From Dryococelus australis (lineage: Eukaryota > Arthropoda > Insecta > Phasmatodea > Phasmatidae): a stretch of 64,000 nucleotides of DNA. The stretch is from contig CM056995.1 in the NCBI GenBank assembly GCA_029891345.1, positions 211,371,047 to 211,435,046 on the forward strand, written 5' to 3'. The notes under the pieces were generated by a model. The model was not told the DNA's origin. It made no database searches and saw only the letters and a list, made by a program, of their open reading frames with translations. Positions 44,309 to 56,504 of this stretch are shown piece by piece (positions within the stretch are counted from its first letter, which is position 1; each line of letters begins with the position of its first letter). The position numbers were made by a program, and so were the translations under genes.

Positions 44309-46248
44309 GTATTTTATTCATGTAAATAAGTCCATGTCTTTTGAAAATTAAGATATAAAACCAGCACGTTTATCACTGTTGAGCATGTGACTTTGACAGT
44401 TGTGTTAGTTGGGGTAGGTCAGTGTTGGGTACAAGCGCAGAGGACGAATCGTCTTCCTCGTCTTTGTGTTTCTGATGCTACAGCAAAGATTTTAAACGAG
44501 ACCTTACATATCATAGAGCTAAAGAAATATTCAAATACTAGTAAATTTTACTTGTGCCATATCAAACAATAACCGTAAATGTCATAAATTTGTATTAAAA
44601 GTAACACAAAATTTTGTAACAATGAAGAAGAGAGTAGTTGACACACACCATCGGTCATGTACGTAAACATAATAACCACTTAGGTGGTTGTTGTCCCAGC
44701 CAGCTTCAGCGAACTACTTACTCCGTAAAAACTAAGAAAGATTAGAAAGATAAAACTGTTGGAGTGAATAAAATAACTTGTAAATTCATGTGTTACAATG
44801 AGTTTCGCAATAAAAAAGAATAACAGAAGTGTTTAAATTAAACTTTTGTATATTAATGCAGAATCTTTGAAATAGTACACGTATCCTAAATAAGAAACAG
44901 TGCGCATACACGCCACGGGCACAGTTGAAATAGTTCAGTCGTTCACCGCCAGAGTGCTACAGCTCGTAAATATACGATATTAACGATTTTGTACGAGAAA
45001 TTTCAGTTGATACGATACATATTGTACGAGAAATTTCAGTTGATATTGCACGCATTTGTACAAGAAATTTTGGTTTCCCCTCCGCAACCTCACACAACAA
45101 AAAAAAAAGTAGAATCATGCAGCCAGACAACATTCAAAAATTTGGAAAAGGGTGGCATGAGCTAATCAAAAAGAGGGCTAAACGTGCTTGAGCCCTCACT
45201 CTTTGGAATGAGATTAGGCCCTATTCTTTAAACCAAGTTAATTCTTAATAATGCAGTATCACTACACATACACTTAGCACAGTAACAGGACATTAAAATC
45301 AAAAAATTATTAAGATTGCCTATACACTACAATACTTGTGTTATAAATACTCTTTTTTTTTTATAGACAATTGCATCACAACGAAAAAAAAAGTTAGATC
45401 TGTAGTAGGGAGGGGGAAAGAATCGTTAACGCTGATTCTGGCGAAATAAGAGAAGTTTCCAAATATTCCTTGCGTCATTATACAAAGTAAAAATAAATAA
45501 GTAAAAATTAAATTGCGAGAAATTGAATATTTTGATAGACTGACCAACATCCAAAATTCATATTCTGTTTTATGTCAGCTGTTTTTCACAGAAAATTCTA
45601 CAAGTGTGTGACTTCACTTGACATGCACAGCCACACATGCATTACCGTACTACTCCAAGTACTTTATGGTATGAGCACCAGAATTATGGTTTATATTTTG
45701 CGGCAGTAATGCAGACACTTACCGCGAAATACGAGTGTACACTTCTGCCATCTGTCGGCACAACTTCATACTAAGTGAACACGTAGGTGGAGACCAGTGT
45801 CACTATTGCCAACCCTACTCCCCCCCTACCCGGAGATCTTTTCAATCAATGGATCCACCGAAACCGATCTGTCTCTACGGAAATATCAAAATAATATAAA
45901 ATTTCTACCGACTTAAACAGTCTCACGCATTGTTAGATTACTTTCAACAATAAAGCAACGAGTAACCTACAGCAACATGGGAAGGCTATTGCAAGCATGC
46001 ATGCATGAATGCACGTTATCTCTTTCCTTGTCGGTCAGTATGGAAATAGTTGGTGACAGGCTGACAACAGTAGCGATAGCCAGAACACAAAACACTTGTC
46101 AGTGAGTTTTTCACAACCATATGCGAACATAATTAATTTAGACAAATTTGGTGAACGCGGATCGGCGAATAATCATTAGTTGACACACTCGCGCACGTGT
46201 TATTAAAAAAAAAAAAGTGCTCAAGTACTGATATAAAGGCCCTTACAC
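44309..46248. other. AT-rich sequence, no gene seen
   Basis: Only the short tandem array at 44985-45076 is distinct. The frames 44387-44572 and 45341-45550 lack motifs. Confidence 0.4.
44985..45076. repeat. Tandem repeat, about 35-bp unit
   Basis: TTGTACGAGAAATTTCAGTTGA occurs twice, followed by a diverged third TTGTACAAGAAATTTTGG. Confidence 0.8.
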
Positions 46249-46855
46249 AATTGAAAACTTTAACATTTGACTTTACGTTTGCTTTCCGACATGATATTTC
46301 TTATGGAGCTTGACACTATAGAACTGTCAAAGGTAAAGTCAAACTCTTTGACGTTACGATTTCGAAAAGTTGAAATTCAAAGTCAAACAGCCATTTTGCC
46401 GAGAATCTAACAGAGGTTACGTAGAAAGTGCGTTATTTTATTGTAGGGCGATTTTAATCTTCGTATATTAAACAAAGTTCGTTTTAAATTAAATAAATAG
46501 CAAACAAATATAATGTGTAGTGGAAATATACGAATTTACAAATTTTAAGAAAGTAAACAAATTAGTTTTTGTTCTGAAATAAACTTTTAATATTAATTTA
46601 AGTATATTCTTAAAAAAGGCACGTAAAATGCATTCCTGAATAATATCATTATTATTTGCATAATAAGATACACATTTTTACAAAACTCGTAGAACCGACG
46701 TTCAATTGTCTGCTCTGACTTTACAATTATATTGTGTATTGGTGGTTTCGCCAGAGGAAAGGAAACGTAAAGTCAAATGCTAAAGTTTTCTATTATTACA
46801 AAAATAACACAAGTAAAATTTCAAAGCAGTTTGTACTTTTATGTACCCATTGCCA

Positions 46856-46909
<54 letters not shown>

Positions 46910-47388
46910 CACACACACATAAATTCATACATACATACATACACACGCGCGCGCGCGCTCACACACACACACAAATTTCGGCGTTTGGATGTATTTACTA
47001 TCGAAATATACACATTTTATTCAGCAATGTCTATGCCCTCGACAGGGTTCGCAACAGCATGAAATAGATCACACCGTTTGGTGAAACCACTGATGACAAT
47101 AAACTGGTAAAGTCTAAGTTCAGGCAACTGTAATTCGGTTCTACAATAATTGTCAAAATGTGTATCTTGTTATGTAAATAATTATATACGATCCACGAGT
47201 GCATTTTACGTAAGTTACCGCACCTGTTTTTAAAATAGGTTTATGCATTTATATTAAAATTTCATTTCAACACAAAAAACTTGCTTATTTACTTTATTCA
47301 TAAATATCAATTCATAGATTTCCTTTTCACATTACATTCTTTATGGCTGCTTGACTTTGACTTTCAACTTTTCGAAATCGTAAAGTCG
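46249..47388. mobile_element. Interleaved inverted repeats, possible composite MITE
   Basis: GAAAACTTTAACATTTGACT at 46253 has its complement at about 46760-46788. GATTTCGAAAAGTTGAAA near 46358 has its complement at about 47357-47378, each arm being about 40 bp. The arms alternate (A, B, A', B'), so one element cannot explain both. The motif AAAGTCAA recurs in all arms. A (TA)n microsatellite (46859-46902) lies inside the second pair. Confidence 0.6.
46859..46972. repeat. (AT)n and (CA)n compound microsatellite
   Basis: 22 AT units are followed by CA, CATA, CG and CA short repeats. Confidence 0.95.
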
Positions 47389-47739
47389 AGAATACTTGTG
47401 TCAAGGTCCATAGGTAAGATTTATATTATACTTAAGTTAGGGACAAAGCGTGATTTCTTATGTGAGTGTTTGGTATAGGGAAATTTCCGCCGCTAGGTGC
47501 GCAGTATTCTAAAAGGTGACTTCTAATTAAAGTTTTATTTTACGTGAATAATAACACAGAAATATTTTACTTCGTTACAAATTTATTTTATAGTTGATTT
47601 ATGATTAATAAGCTGGGTTTACAATACAAAAAAAAAACATGCATTAAGAAATGCAGTATGCGTTGATCTAGTAAACGAAAACATGTCTTCTGTATTTGCA
47701 GTTCCCAATTAATGTTTTAATTCTTAATTCCAGCCAATG

Positions 47740-48525
47740 TAAGGTTACTAGACGTCCTCTTTTACCCGGACGTGTCCTCTATTTGAGGCCTCGTCAACTG
47801 TCCAAAAAGTTTTACAAAAAAATCGAAGTGTCCTCTTTTCCAGTGAAAGACAGCCAAGCTTTGCTTGTTTTTAGGGTTTTATGTCGTCGTTCAACATTTA
47901 GTAACGGTGCCAATGAACTTCTTGCAATAAGTGTGAACTTTTTAGAAAATATTACGTATAGGTTTTATCTTTAAATAGTCATATTTCCCTGTGACTGTTT
48001 TTTGTTTTACATGTTTTAAGTTGAGAAGTGCATAATATGTTTCAGGATTATTTGCTAGGAAATAGAAACCTGTTAGAACGAATGAAATTGTCAAAGTAAT
48101 ATGATCGAATTGTACCTGAACTGAGCTGTGCGAGTGATTATCCGTCATTAAAAAAAATCGTGTCCACTGCTTATGTACAACTGTGTTTCGAGTGAATACT
48201 CCTGTATTACTTGCTTGCGAAATATTCTGCAATTTCTTCGAACTAAATTGAATTGGCTTTCATATTCAGAGTGGACATGATTATCACTTCATCTTGTTGC
48301 AAAAAATATTTTGTATTACTTAAAAGCGATACGGAACCGATTTTTGGATACAATTTTCCATGTGATATATTTTCAACTGACCTGCGACTTTACTGATTTT
48401 GCATATTTCCATTGTAAAATTGTGGGTTCCCTTTGTTCGTGTATTTTTCTTGCAAGTGTCCTCTTTTTTAATGCCAGTTACTTGAACATGTCCTCTTTAT
48501 GACTGCCACATATCTGGTAATCCTA
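47740..48525. mobile_element. hAT-like non-autonomous element with 8-bp duplication
   Basis: The left end TAAGGTTACTAGACGTCC and the right end, the complement of TAGGATTACCAGAT, form an imperfect inverted repeat of about 13 bp. The flanks AGCCAATG (47732-47739) and AACCAATG (48526-48533) agree in 7 of 8 bases, as expected for a hAT insertion. TGTCCTCT-type motifs cluster at both ends (47752, 47771, 47829, 48457, 48488), likely subterminal transposase-binding repeats. The 786 bp encode nothing recognised. Confidence 0.72.
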
Positions 48526-49801
48526 AACCAATGGGAACAGGCGACAAGCCTGCCATGTTTACTTCCGTTCCTAACCTCGTATATCACAGCCATATTTAAG
48601 CAGATCATAATTCAAAACCGACTTTCATTCAAGAAAGCTTATTTCTGTGAACAAATATAATTGTAAACATGTGCGCACACACACGCCTTGTAAATATTTT
48701 TTTGTACTTACATTTTTGTAAAAAATAGTTTCGCGCTAACAACACCGACTGCTCTGTTCTGATTGGTTGTCGCCTCATAAGTTTCACATAAGATAGAAAA
48801 AAATAACTTTTTTTTTTTTACGCTTAAGGAAATCCTAACCACGCTCGCGACCTGCTAGGTACCATTGGAAACCAATACATCAAATAACACACGCTCATTT
48901 CTCCTGCACTCGTCTTAATGCATAATTCAACGCTTAATTTTTCTATTGTAAATCCAGCTTTACAATTATCCTGTTTTTTTAACATAGAAAATACAGAAAT
49001 TCTGGTAGCCTACATTGCCGACAGTAGCGTAACCTAGTGGCGAAAATGTTTGGTTGCCAAACTTGATCTTCCCAGACTGTAGTAGAAGTAAGCTTGTGTT
49101 GTTCGCATCCCCGCTTATTATTAACCGTATTTAGACCAGGGGAGTCGAAATTATGTATGTGGTTGCAAATAACCTAAACATTTCCTTGCAGAAGTGACTG
49201 TGATAATCTAAATGTAGTTTACACTTGAATGGTGCAACATACACTAGTGCCGCATGTGTACCAAGATTTTCTTTTTTGCGTACGTTCAAAACCAGGATGA
49301 CAATAATAACATATCAAATATAAAATAACTTCGTAACTAAGTAAAATGTTTCTTTTTTATAATTCACGCAGATTAAAGTTTTAATAAAAAGTTAAGTTTT
49401 GGAACACTGCGCACCTAACTGCGGAAATTTTCCTCATGCCAAACACTCACATAATAAATCTCGTTTTGTTTGTAACCTGAGTACAATTAACCTCACCTAG
49501 GGCATAATAGCCATACACCAAGGCGACGAGGTTATGTATGCCACAAAACGACAAGCAGTAAGGGCGTAACAGTAGTTGTACTGCAATGCCGAATAAAAGA
49601 GGCCATAAGGGGGGAGGGGGGTTCTGGAGTTCAAATCCTCTCCGCAACAACTCAATGACGCTTTACTTTCACAGCAATTTCATCACGAATAATTAATGTC
49701 CTATGAATGGACATGTTATAAAACACGGTCTTATTGTCTAGTAGGTACAGTGATTGATTTTTGGAAATGGGCTGAAACATTACTCATGTGCCGACTGTAA
49801 G
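48526..49801. other. AT-rich sequence, nothing recognised
   Basis: No element ends or coding motifs. The minus-strand frame 49447-49650 is unsupported. Confidence 0.4.
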
Positions 49802-50155
49802 CCCCCCCCCCCCCCCTCCAGGACGTGGCATGCAGGGTGTGCTACTCACAGCCAGTGTCTGCGGAGGAAGGCCATGGGCGACTGGGAGGTGTCTGCGCGC
49901 GGCCTAGCGGCCAGGCAGGTGACTAGCTGCTCGCGAGGAGCTGCGCTACTTCTCCTGCTGATGACGGCACCCTCGCGGGCCCATGCCACCATGGCATCGC
50001 CACCAGCCTCGACTCACATGGCCGCCAACAACTACCGCCGCTGTGTCCTAGCCTGCCTGATCAATGCCTCCCGCGTCCTCTGATCAATAACCCCCGCGGC
50101 AGCGCAGGCGCGCTTATCGCCGCGCGAGTCCGCACCCCATGGGCCCCCATTAATG
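49802..50155 (+). other. GC-rich island with a candidate exon
   Basis: A 15-base C run and TCCAG at 49802-49821 make a strong 3' splice site. The following 97 nt (49822-49918) are open and end at CAG/GTGACT. One frame reads HAGCATHSQCLRRKAMGDWE and so on, phase 0 at the donor. Farther right, GCCACCATGG near 49986 is a full Kozak match opening a 30-codon frame. CATTAATGCGATTA near 50146 holds homeodomain-type TAAT and TAATCG sites. No family is recognised. It could be an exon, a promoter or a regulatory island that stands out from the AT-rich background. Confidence 0.3.
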
Positions 50156-50162
50156 CGATTAG

Positions 50163-50210
50163 CCAGTGGCGTAGCCAGACATTCTTTTTTTTTGGGAGGG
50201 GGGAGGGGGC
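50163..50210 (+). repeat. CAGTGGCGTAGCC transposon terminus relic
   Basis: CCAGTGGCGTAGCCAGAC is followed by T- and G-rich sequence (GGGAGGGGGGAGGGGG), the usual start of a widespread insect element. It is directly followed by the next MITE. Confidence 0.5.
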
Positions 50211-50213
50211 AAA

Positions 50214-50939
50214 GCCCCTGTCACACTGTCAAATTTTTCCGTCAAACTACTTCTACTAAGTTTGGTAAAATGAAGTTGTCTACTAAGTTTGGTAAATTGA
50301 AGTTGGACAGTGATGAAATCATCGAGTCGTCATAAACGTCGTCATTTTTGTCTGAGAAAGTTGGATGGCTTCAGTTTTCACCAAACATTTGAAAATTGGA
50401 CGGTTATAAATTTTATTTGATTTTTGACGGTCTCAGCCAATCAGAATCGTGCACGACAAAAATGAACGCCAAAAAACTTAAAATAACGAACAACTGCTGG
50501 AAACGAAGTAAGTTATGAAGATAGTTAGCCTAATTTATGTAGAAGCTGCCTGGGCATGAATGCTATTTTAAGTGAATATTGCACATAATATTACGAATTG
50601 AGAGGCATTTATTTCACTGTGCAGGAAACATATCTTATAAATAAAATTTTAATTTAGTGAAGAAACGAAAATAAATAATTACAATATTAATTACATTTCT
50701 TCCTGTAATGGACCGCATGGAAAAACAAAAGCAATATCTCACTATGAAAATAATTTTTAAATAATATTTGAAATTAGATTCTCGCAATAAAAAAAATTTT
50801 ACAGTGTGACACATTTTCAAACACATTCAAGATTATTTGATAAAATTTGTTGGAAGGAAAAATTTAATGGTCGTATTTCGTCCTCAAATTTTATTCTCAA
50901 ATATAGTTGAAGACAAAAATTTGATAGTGTGACAGGGGC
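50214..50939. mobile_element. MITE with about 27-bp inverted repeats, probable TTAA target
   Basis: The left end AAGCCCCTGTCACACTGTC and the right end, the complement of TTAAGCCCCTGTCACACTATC, pair over about 27 bp with one mismatch. The right junction has TTAA (50940-50943); the left has AAA, a decayed duplication or part of the flanking repeat. A 26-bp direct repeat (CTACTAAGTTTGGTAAA) occurs twice at about 50250-50302. At 726 bp it is non-coding. Confidence 0.78.
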
Positions 50940-50943
50940 TTAA

Positions 50944-53900
50944 GAGAATTTACTGGGGCTTCTTTATTACTTCATTGATAAAACAGCGTCTATAAAATAC
51001 TTCCGCAGCTGAAGAACAACAGCAGATGTGGACTCTTCTGAATTTTTCATTTGACATAATTTTACTGTTTTATATACCATTTTATTTACCTAATTTCTCG
51101 TGTAACGTCTTGAAATTTAATTAATTTTTATTATAGTTTGATAATGTTTGGTTTGGCATACCACAATATTATCCATGTAATTTTTATTTGAATCAGTAAT
51201 TTTTTAAATGCTAAATAAGACAATTCTGTTGGTTTAAAATGTTCAGTAATTAATTTTATGTGAAGTACTAGATAACAAGATAATTTTTTTTATGTTTTTT
51301 AAAGAAGTTTGCTTCATTTTGTTACGTTGCTAAGGCAACTAATGGCTGGTAACACTAATCCTGGCGCGCGCTATACTGTTTTCAAATTTAATAGTAATAT
51401 ATAAATATTTACGTTTTGGAATATTACTGCCAAGAAGATGAGCCATATTGGGTTTTTCGACGCAGGAGCAGGGAGGCTATGTGGTCTTCTCATGCAGGAA
51501 TTTTTTGTAATCCTTAAATTATTTCACGAGTTCGACATTGAATACAGGCCGCCCGATGTGGCGAAAGACGTGCCACGGATTTTGATAAGGGTCTGTACGG
51601 ACTACATCAGCGCATTAATTTTAATTTAGTTATGAGTGATTCGACAAGCTATTAAGTTATATGGTGCCAAGGACTTTATAAGGTATTTCATGCCCAGGAG
51701 CCTAGTCAGAAGATTATTCTACGGAGTTTATCAATCTACAGTACGTCAGCGATATGCTTTAGGCCAGATAAGTGAGAAAACGGGTTGAGCAAAGACTGGG
51801 CTATTTTTATTGTTTTAGCACGTGTAATTTGAGCTGATGTAATAATTTTTAACATAAATCCCTGGGGCCTATTTTTTTTAGTTTTACCGATTTAATTATC
51901 TGCCAAGCTTTCAATATGAACTTCATCAATCCAACTTACATAATTTTTGAGCAAGTCTATTTAGTGTTGCCAGCTAACCGAAAAAAAAAAAAAAACACAT
52001 ACACATTGTATAAAATATTGCTATCTGGAACTTAATTGAATTTTGAGAAATAACTATTTACAATTGTTTTTCACGTTTTCAGTCAAAAATACTCCTAAAA
52101 TATTAAACAGTTTTTACAATTAATATTATTCAAATCCTTTCTGCTCTTTTAATTTGTGCTAAATTTGTGTTAATATGTTTTTATTCTGTCAGTTGTTTTA
52201 TGTCTGCATTTTTCAGTTGTGAGCTGTGCGTTCAAACAGGTGAGTTTGGGCTCCTAACAGTATCTCATGGTACATCATTTCATTATGTTGTGTGTGTTTC
52301 TGTTATGTATTACTACACCGGACAATAGAGATCCATACACAAATTACGCCTTCACACTCATTCTATGAGAGCTAGCTATTTCTTTCTTTTTTTCAAAGCG
52401 TTCTTCATATTTGATGTTGGAGAAAAAAGGGGGGGGGGGGGGGCTGAGAATAGACCGGCCACCCTTTCTGTCTTTATGTCCTTCGTCCCTGCATATAGTA
52501 CTGGAATTCCTTGTCTACTGTAACATTCGCATCATCTCTTCAAATAGCACAGTTCGGTTTATATTTTTACTTCTAATTCAATATCGAACATGTATTTACG
52601 GTATGCATTCAGGATGAGGCGAATATCGGAAGACAATGCACGCAATGAGGAGCACTTCATGGAAAATTAAAACATTTCCCCTTCTGTCAATATGATTAAA
52701 AAACTTGTTTGTATCCACATAATGCAAAGAGTATAATTTTTGTAAATAATCTGTAATGCTCCTTACACATGATTTCAAAAAAATTATGACATATTTAATT
52801 GAATATTTAAACAAAGTTTAAAAAACGCTAGTTTTAATTTTGTGGTTAACTAACGCATTTTTTTTTTTTTTTTTTTAAATTTTGAATACAGTATTTTGAA
52901 ACACAAATAATAAAATGTAACTGGATCGTAATTGAGTGTTTTTAAGAGTTGACATGTAGGATCAGTGGCAAATAAATTATTAATTACCTACTTGTTAGGG
53001 TCTAATATAAGTAAACTTAAAAAAAACAACAAAATTACATTATGTGCCCAACATAAAAAAAAATAGTCTGAAATATAGTTCGAGCAAGCAGCAAGACTTC
53101 CTTCGATCACAAAAGCGGAGATGGCATATATCGTATAAGTCGAGAGGGTGGTGTGAAAATGCCCCCTTTTAAAGGTAGGTTCACACTGGGCTGCACACTG
53201 AGCGCGGCTCGCACTCCTACAAGCAGTGTCCGAATTCGCTACTTACCTCGCGACCAAGCCACGGTTTACGATCGCAATTTACGGAGGTGCACAAGGTACG
53301 CTAAATTCCCAAAGACCCGAGCTTGTTTACGTCTTATTTTACGCCCGTTTCCATGCAAGTTACGATAATTCAAACCAACAAAAGAGGAATGAAACCTCAA
53401 CGATGAATCACCAGTTCGTAATTTTGTTCGCAACTAATTTCTTAGGTACAATTTTTGGAAAAAAAAAAAAAAGAAATTGTAAAGAAAACGATTGTATAAT
53501 TTTCTAAGTAAAATTGCCACAGCTTACTTACTTTCTATTTTTGTATCAAAAGAGATATCTAAACTGTCAGCAACGCAGTTCGTAAACTGAACACTAGAAG
53601 CGCTGGTCAGCGTCGTTCGAATTCAACACTCTGAATTCCCAAATAACATAATTCTAACACGGCTACAGTGTTCACATCACGGGAATATTTTCACCTTTAG
53701 AAATGTTCATGGACACTCACTTACTGGTGCGTGCTTCGTTGCGATGTGCTGTCGCTTGTTTACATTCCTCACGTGGCTTTGATCAGCGGTGAAACCAACC
53801 GCATTTTTAAAGGCGCCCGCCGCCATCATGGTGCTGTTTCCTCATTTGAGGCACGTAAGCGATAAGCGCATCTCGTGCCTTATCGCCTCTACGCGCAAGG

Positions 53901-54257
53901 CGCTGAACATTGTGTGCAGTGTTCCCGGCGTTCTGCTGCAACTATGGCGTTTGATACCAAATTCAAGGAAAGTTACACACAAAAGTATGCGAAATATATT
54001 TTATACCAAATAATTAAAATCTTACATAAATTGTCTCTATGTGATTACAAAGGTTTATTTAAGAGTGGGGTGGACCCCTGATAAAGCTGTCGCCTAAGTG
54101 TGTGTACATTTCGTTTGATCAGCACACTGAACGCACGTTTAATAGTTTCGTAGAAAAACGTCTCGGTTACTTCCCAAATAAATTGACACATTATGTATAT
54201 AAACAGTCTTCAGAACAGCGCAAGGGATGAAACACGTACGATAGTTGTTAGGAGTGA
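50944..54257. other. AT-rich sequence, no gene seen
   Basis: This holds a 15-base G run (52429-52443), A and T tracts, and a family I fragment near 53855-53965. At 53164 TTTTAAAGGTAGGTTCACAC resembles a TTAAAGG-type element end, but no partner end was found. Plus-strand frames at 53153-53507 are unsupported. Confidence 0.4.
53855..53965 (+). repeat. Family I dispersed repeat, fragment
   Basis: GCCTCTACGCGCAAGGCGCTG and GTGCAGTGTTCCCGGCGTTC follow the family I order. The copy is more diverged than 34430. Confidence 0.5.
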
Positions 54258-55053
54258 TATACGCTATTCACGATAAAGTGAGCACTTTTGAAATAAACCT
54301 TAGAGAAAAGTCACTGTTCATGCCTGCATATATTTCAACGGGCGCATTGAGTGATATACGCCCGGTAAAGCTGGCAACGATAGATGGAAAGTAGTTCCAT
54401 TTCATAATGTTGAATAAAAAATTGTTAGGTAACCGTTTGTAATAATTTAATTATTTATTTCGCATTCCGGGTTTTTTTTTAGTGCCCCAGTGTGTAAAAT
54501 TTAGCAAATTTATAAAATGTTTACTTATCTTATAATTTCACCGTTTCATTTGACCGACGTATGAATAAAGTGATGAGGCCCATGGCAATGCTAATCTTTC
54601 ATAAGGCGGAAGAACACACAACGTGCATACGAGTAGATCTTAAGGGGGTAGTATTCACTTCATCTTCGAATTTTCTTACAAATCTTCGTAATGAAAATGT
54701 ATGACCAGAAATAAAAGATCAGAGCTAGACATGACATGGACGACTACTTAACGATTTTTTTTTCCATTTGTAGGGTTTCAAATATACCTGTATTTTCCCA
54801 TGTGAGACTGAAGTTATTAAATAATTAGATAATGTTTGATTATGGTTACAGATGTGACACTAATCATGTAAGAAAAATAAGCGGGATTTAGAAATAACTG
54901 TTAAAATGTTCCCAATGTCATGACTAGCTTGGTTTTTAAATATTGACTCCGAAAATTAAGTTAATGAGGAAGATACCTAAATCTAAGATAGCAACGATAT
55001 TTCCCCTTAGGCAGGTCTTTCAAAAGTGCTCATTTGAACGTGAACAGCCTATA
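54258..55053 (+). mobile_element. Family A1 MITE split by a family B MITE
   Basis: TATACGCTATTCACGATAAAG at the left and CGTGAACAGCCTATA at the right define the A1 element. The core runs normally to GTAGATC at 54639 and resumes with GCAGGTCTTTCAAAAG at 55011. A 363-bp family B copy sits exactly at the TTAA that every other A1 copy carries in its GATCTTAAGCAGG block. Confidence 0.88.
54644..55006. mobile_element. Family B TTAA MITE nested in A1
   Basis: TTAA at 54640-54643 and TTAG at 55007-55010 (one change) flank it. Its sequence aligns with the reverse of 39472-39823: CTTACAAATCTTCGTAATGA, TTTTCCCATGTGAGACTG, GGTTACAGATGTGACAC and CTAGCTTGGTTTTTAAAT. The two copies differ at many positions, so the family is not recent as a whole. 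Confidence 0.87.
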
Positions 55054-55074
55054 GTCATGTCGTATGGTAGATGG

Positions 55075-55300
55075 GCATTAACGTCTCGTCTACAGCGAGG
55101 TCGTTATAAACGGAGCGAGTTGCTGAGAGAAGCAGGAACAGGGGAGGAACCGGCCACGACCTCTAGTGAGGAACCATCACAGCTACCCGCTTGGAGTGAT
55201 CTCGGGAGATTGTGGAAAGAGTTGACGACCGCACAGGGTTTCGAACTCAGGCACTCCCGAATGCGAGTCCAGACATTTGCTGCTGCGTCTCCTCACTCTG
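55075..55300 (-). mobile_element. tRNA-derived SINE family 2
   Basis: On the minus strand, box B GAGTTCGAAACCCTG lies near 55240, followed by AATCTCCCGAGATCACTCC and the conserved tail block GACCTCGCTGTAGACGAGACG at the left edge. The 5' boundary on the right is uncertain. Confidence 0.7.
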
Positions 55301-55404
55301 TTATATCATAGTGTGGCAATGGTACGACGGTCATTCAAAACATGGCGGTACGCTGAAGACATCTTGCGACCTCACGTTGTAACTAACCTAGTTGAGTGTC
55401 CAGG

Positions 55405-55643
55405 GGTGAATGAAGAGATTTGGGCGGCTCTTAACAACGAAGTCTTGAGAGCCGATGAGGGCGATTGAAGTGAGTATGGAGCGGCGCCGGAATGAACCGG
55501 TGAAGGAAACGGGAGATCCCCGAGAAAACCCGCCAACCAACGGCATCGTCCGGCACTATTCCCACTTGCGAAAATCCGGTGACCCGGTCGGGGTTTGAAC
55601 CCCGTTCGCCTTGGTGGGAGGCGAGTGTGCTAACCGCGGTCCT
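55405..55643 (-). mobile_element. tRNA-derived SINE family 1 with perfect 17-bp duplication
   Basis: CTAGTTGAGTGTCCAGG occurs at 55388-55404 and 55644-55660, a perfect target-site duplication. On the minus strand the SINE runs from GAGGACCGCGGTTAGCAC through box B GGGGTTCAAACCCC to the CTTCATTCA tail. Box B here is canonical. The perfect duplication suggests a comparatively young insertion. Confidence 0.93.
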
Positions 55644-55660
55644 CTAGTTGAGTGTCCAGG

Positions 55661-56276
<616 letters not shown>

Positions 56277-56504
56277 CTGTGGACCAATATGCTGCAGGAT
56301 AGATAAGGCACTTGTTAGATTCCATTCCCCGATCATGTCGACGCATGTATCAACGCACGAGGCGTTCCGATAAGGTACTAGAAACGGCGTTTTCTTATTC
56401 CACAAGTGGACAGAATACTGTCCTGACGTAATGATATTGTAAAAGCATAATTTTTTTCTGTACCACTCCACCTATAAAAACAGTTCCTTCTAGATGTATA
56501 CCCA

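Noticed and set aside
53164-53210. A further TTAAAGG-type element
   Set aside because: A single end-like sequence (TTTTAAAGGTAGGTTCACAC) is present, but no matching inverted end was found downstream.
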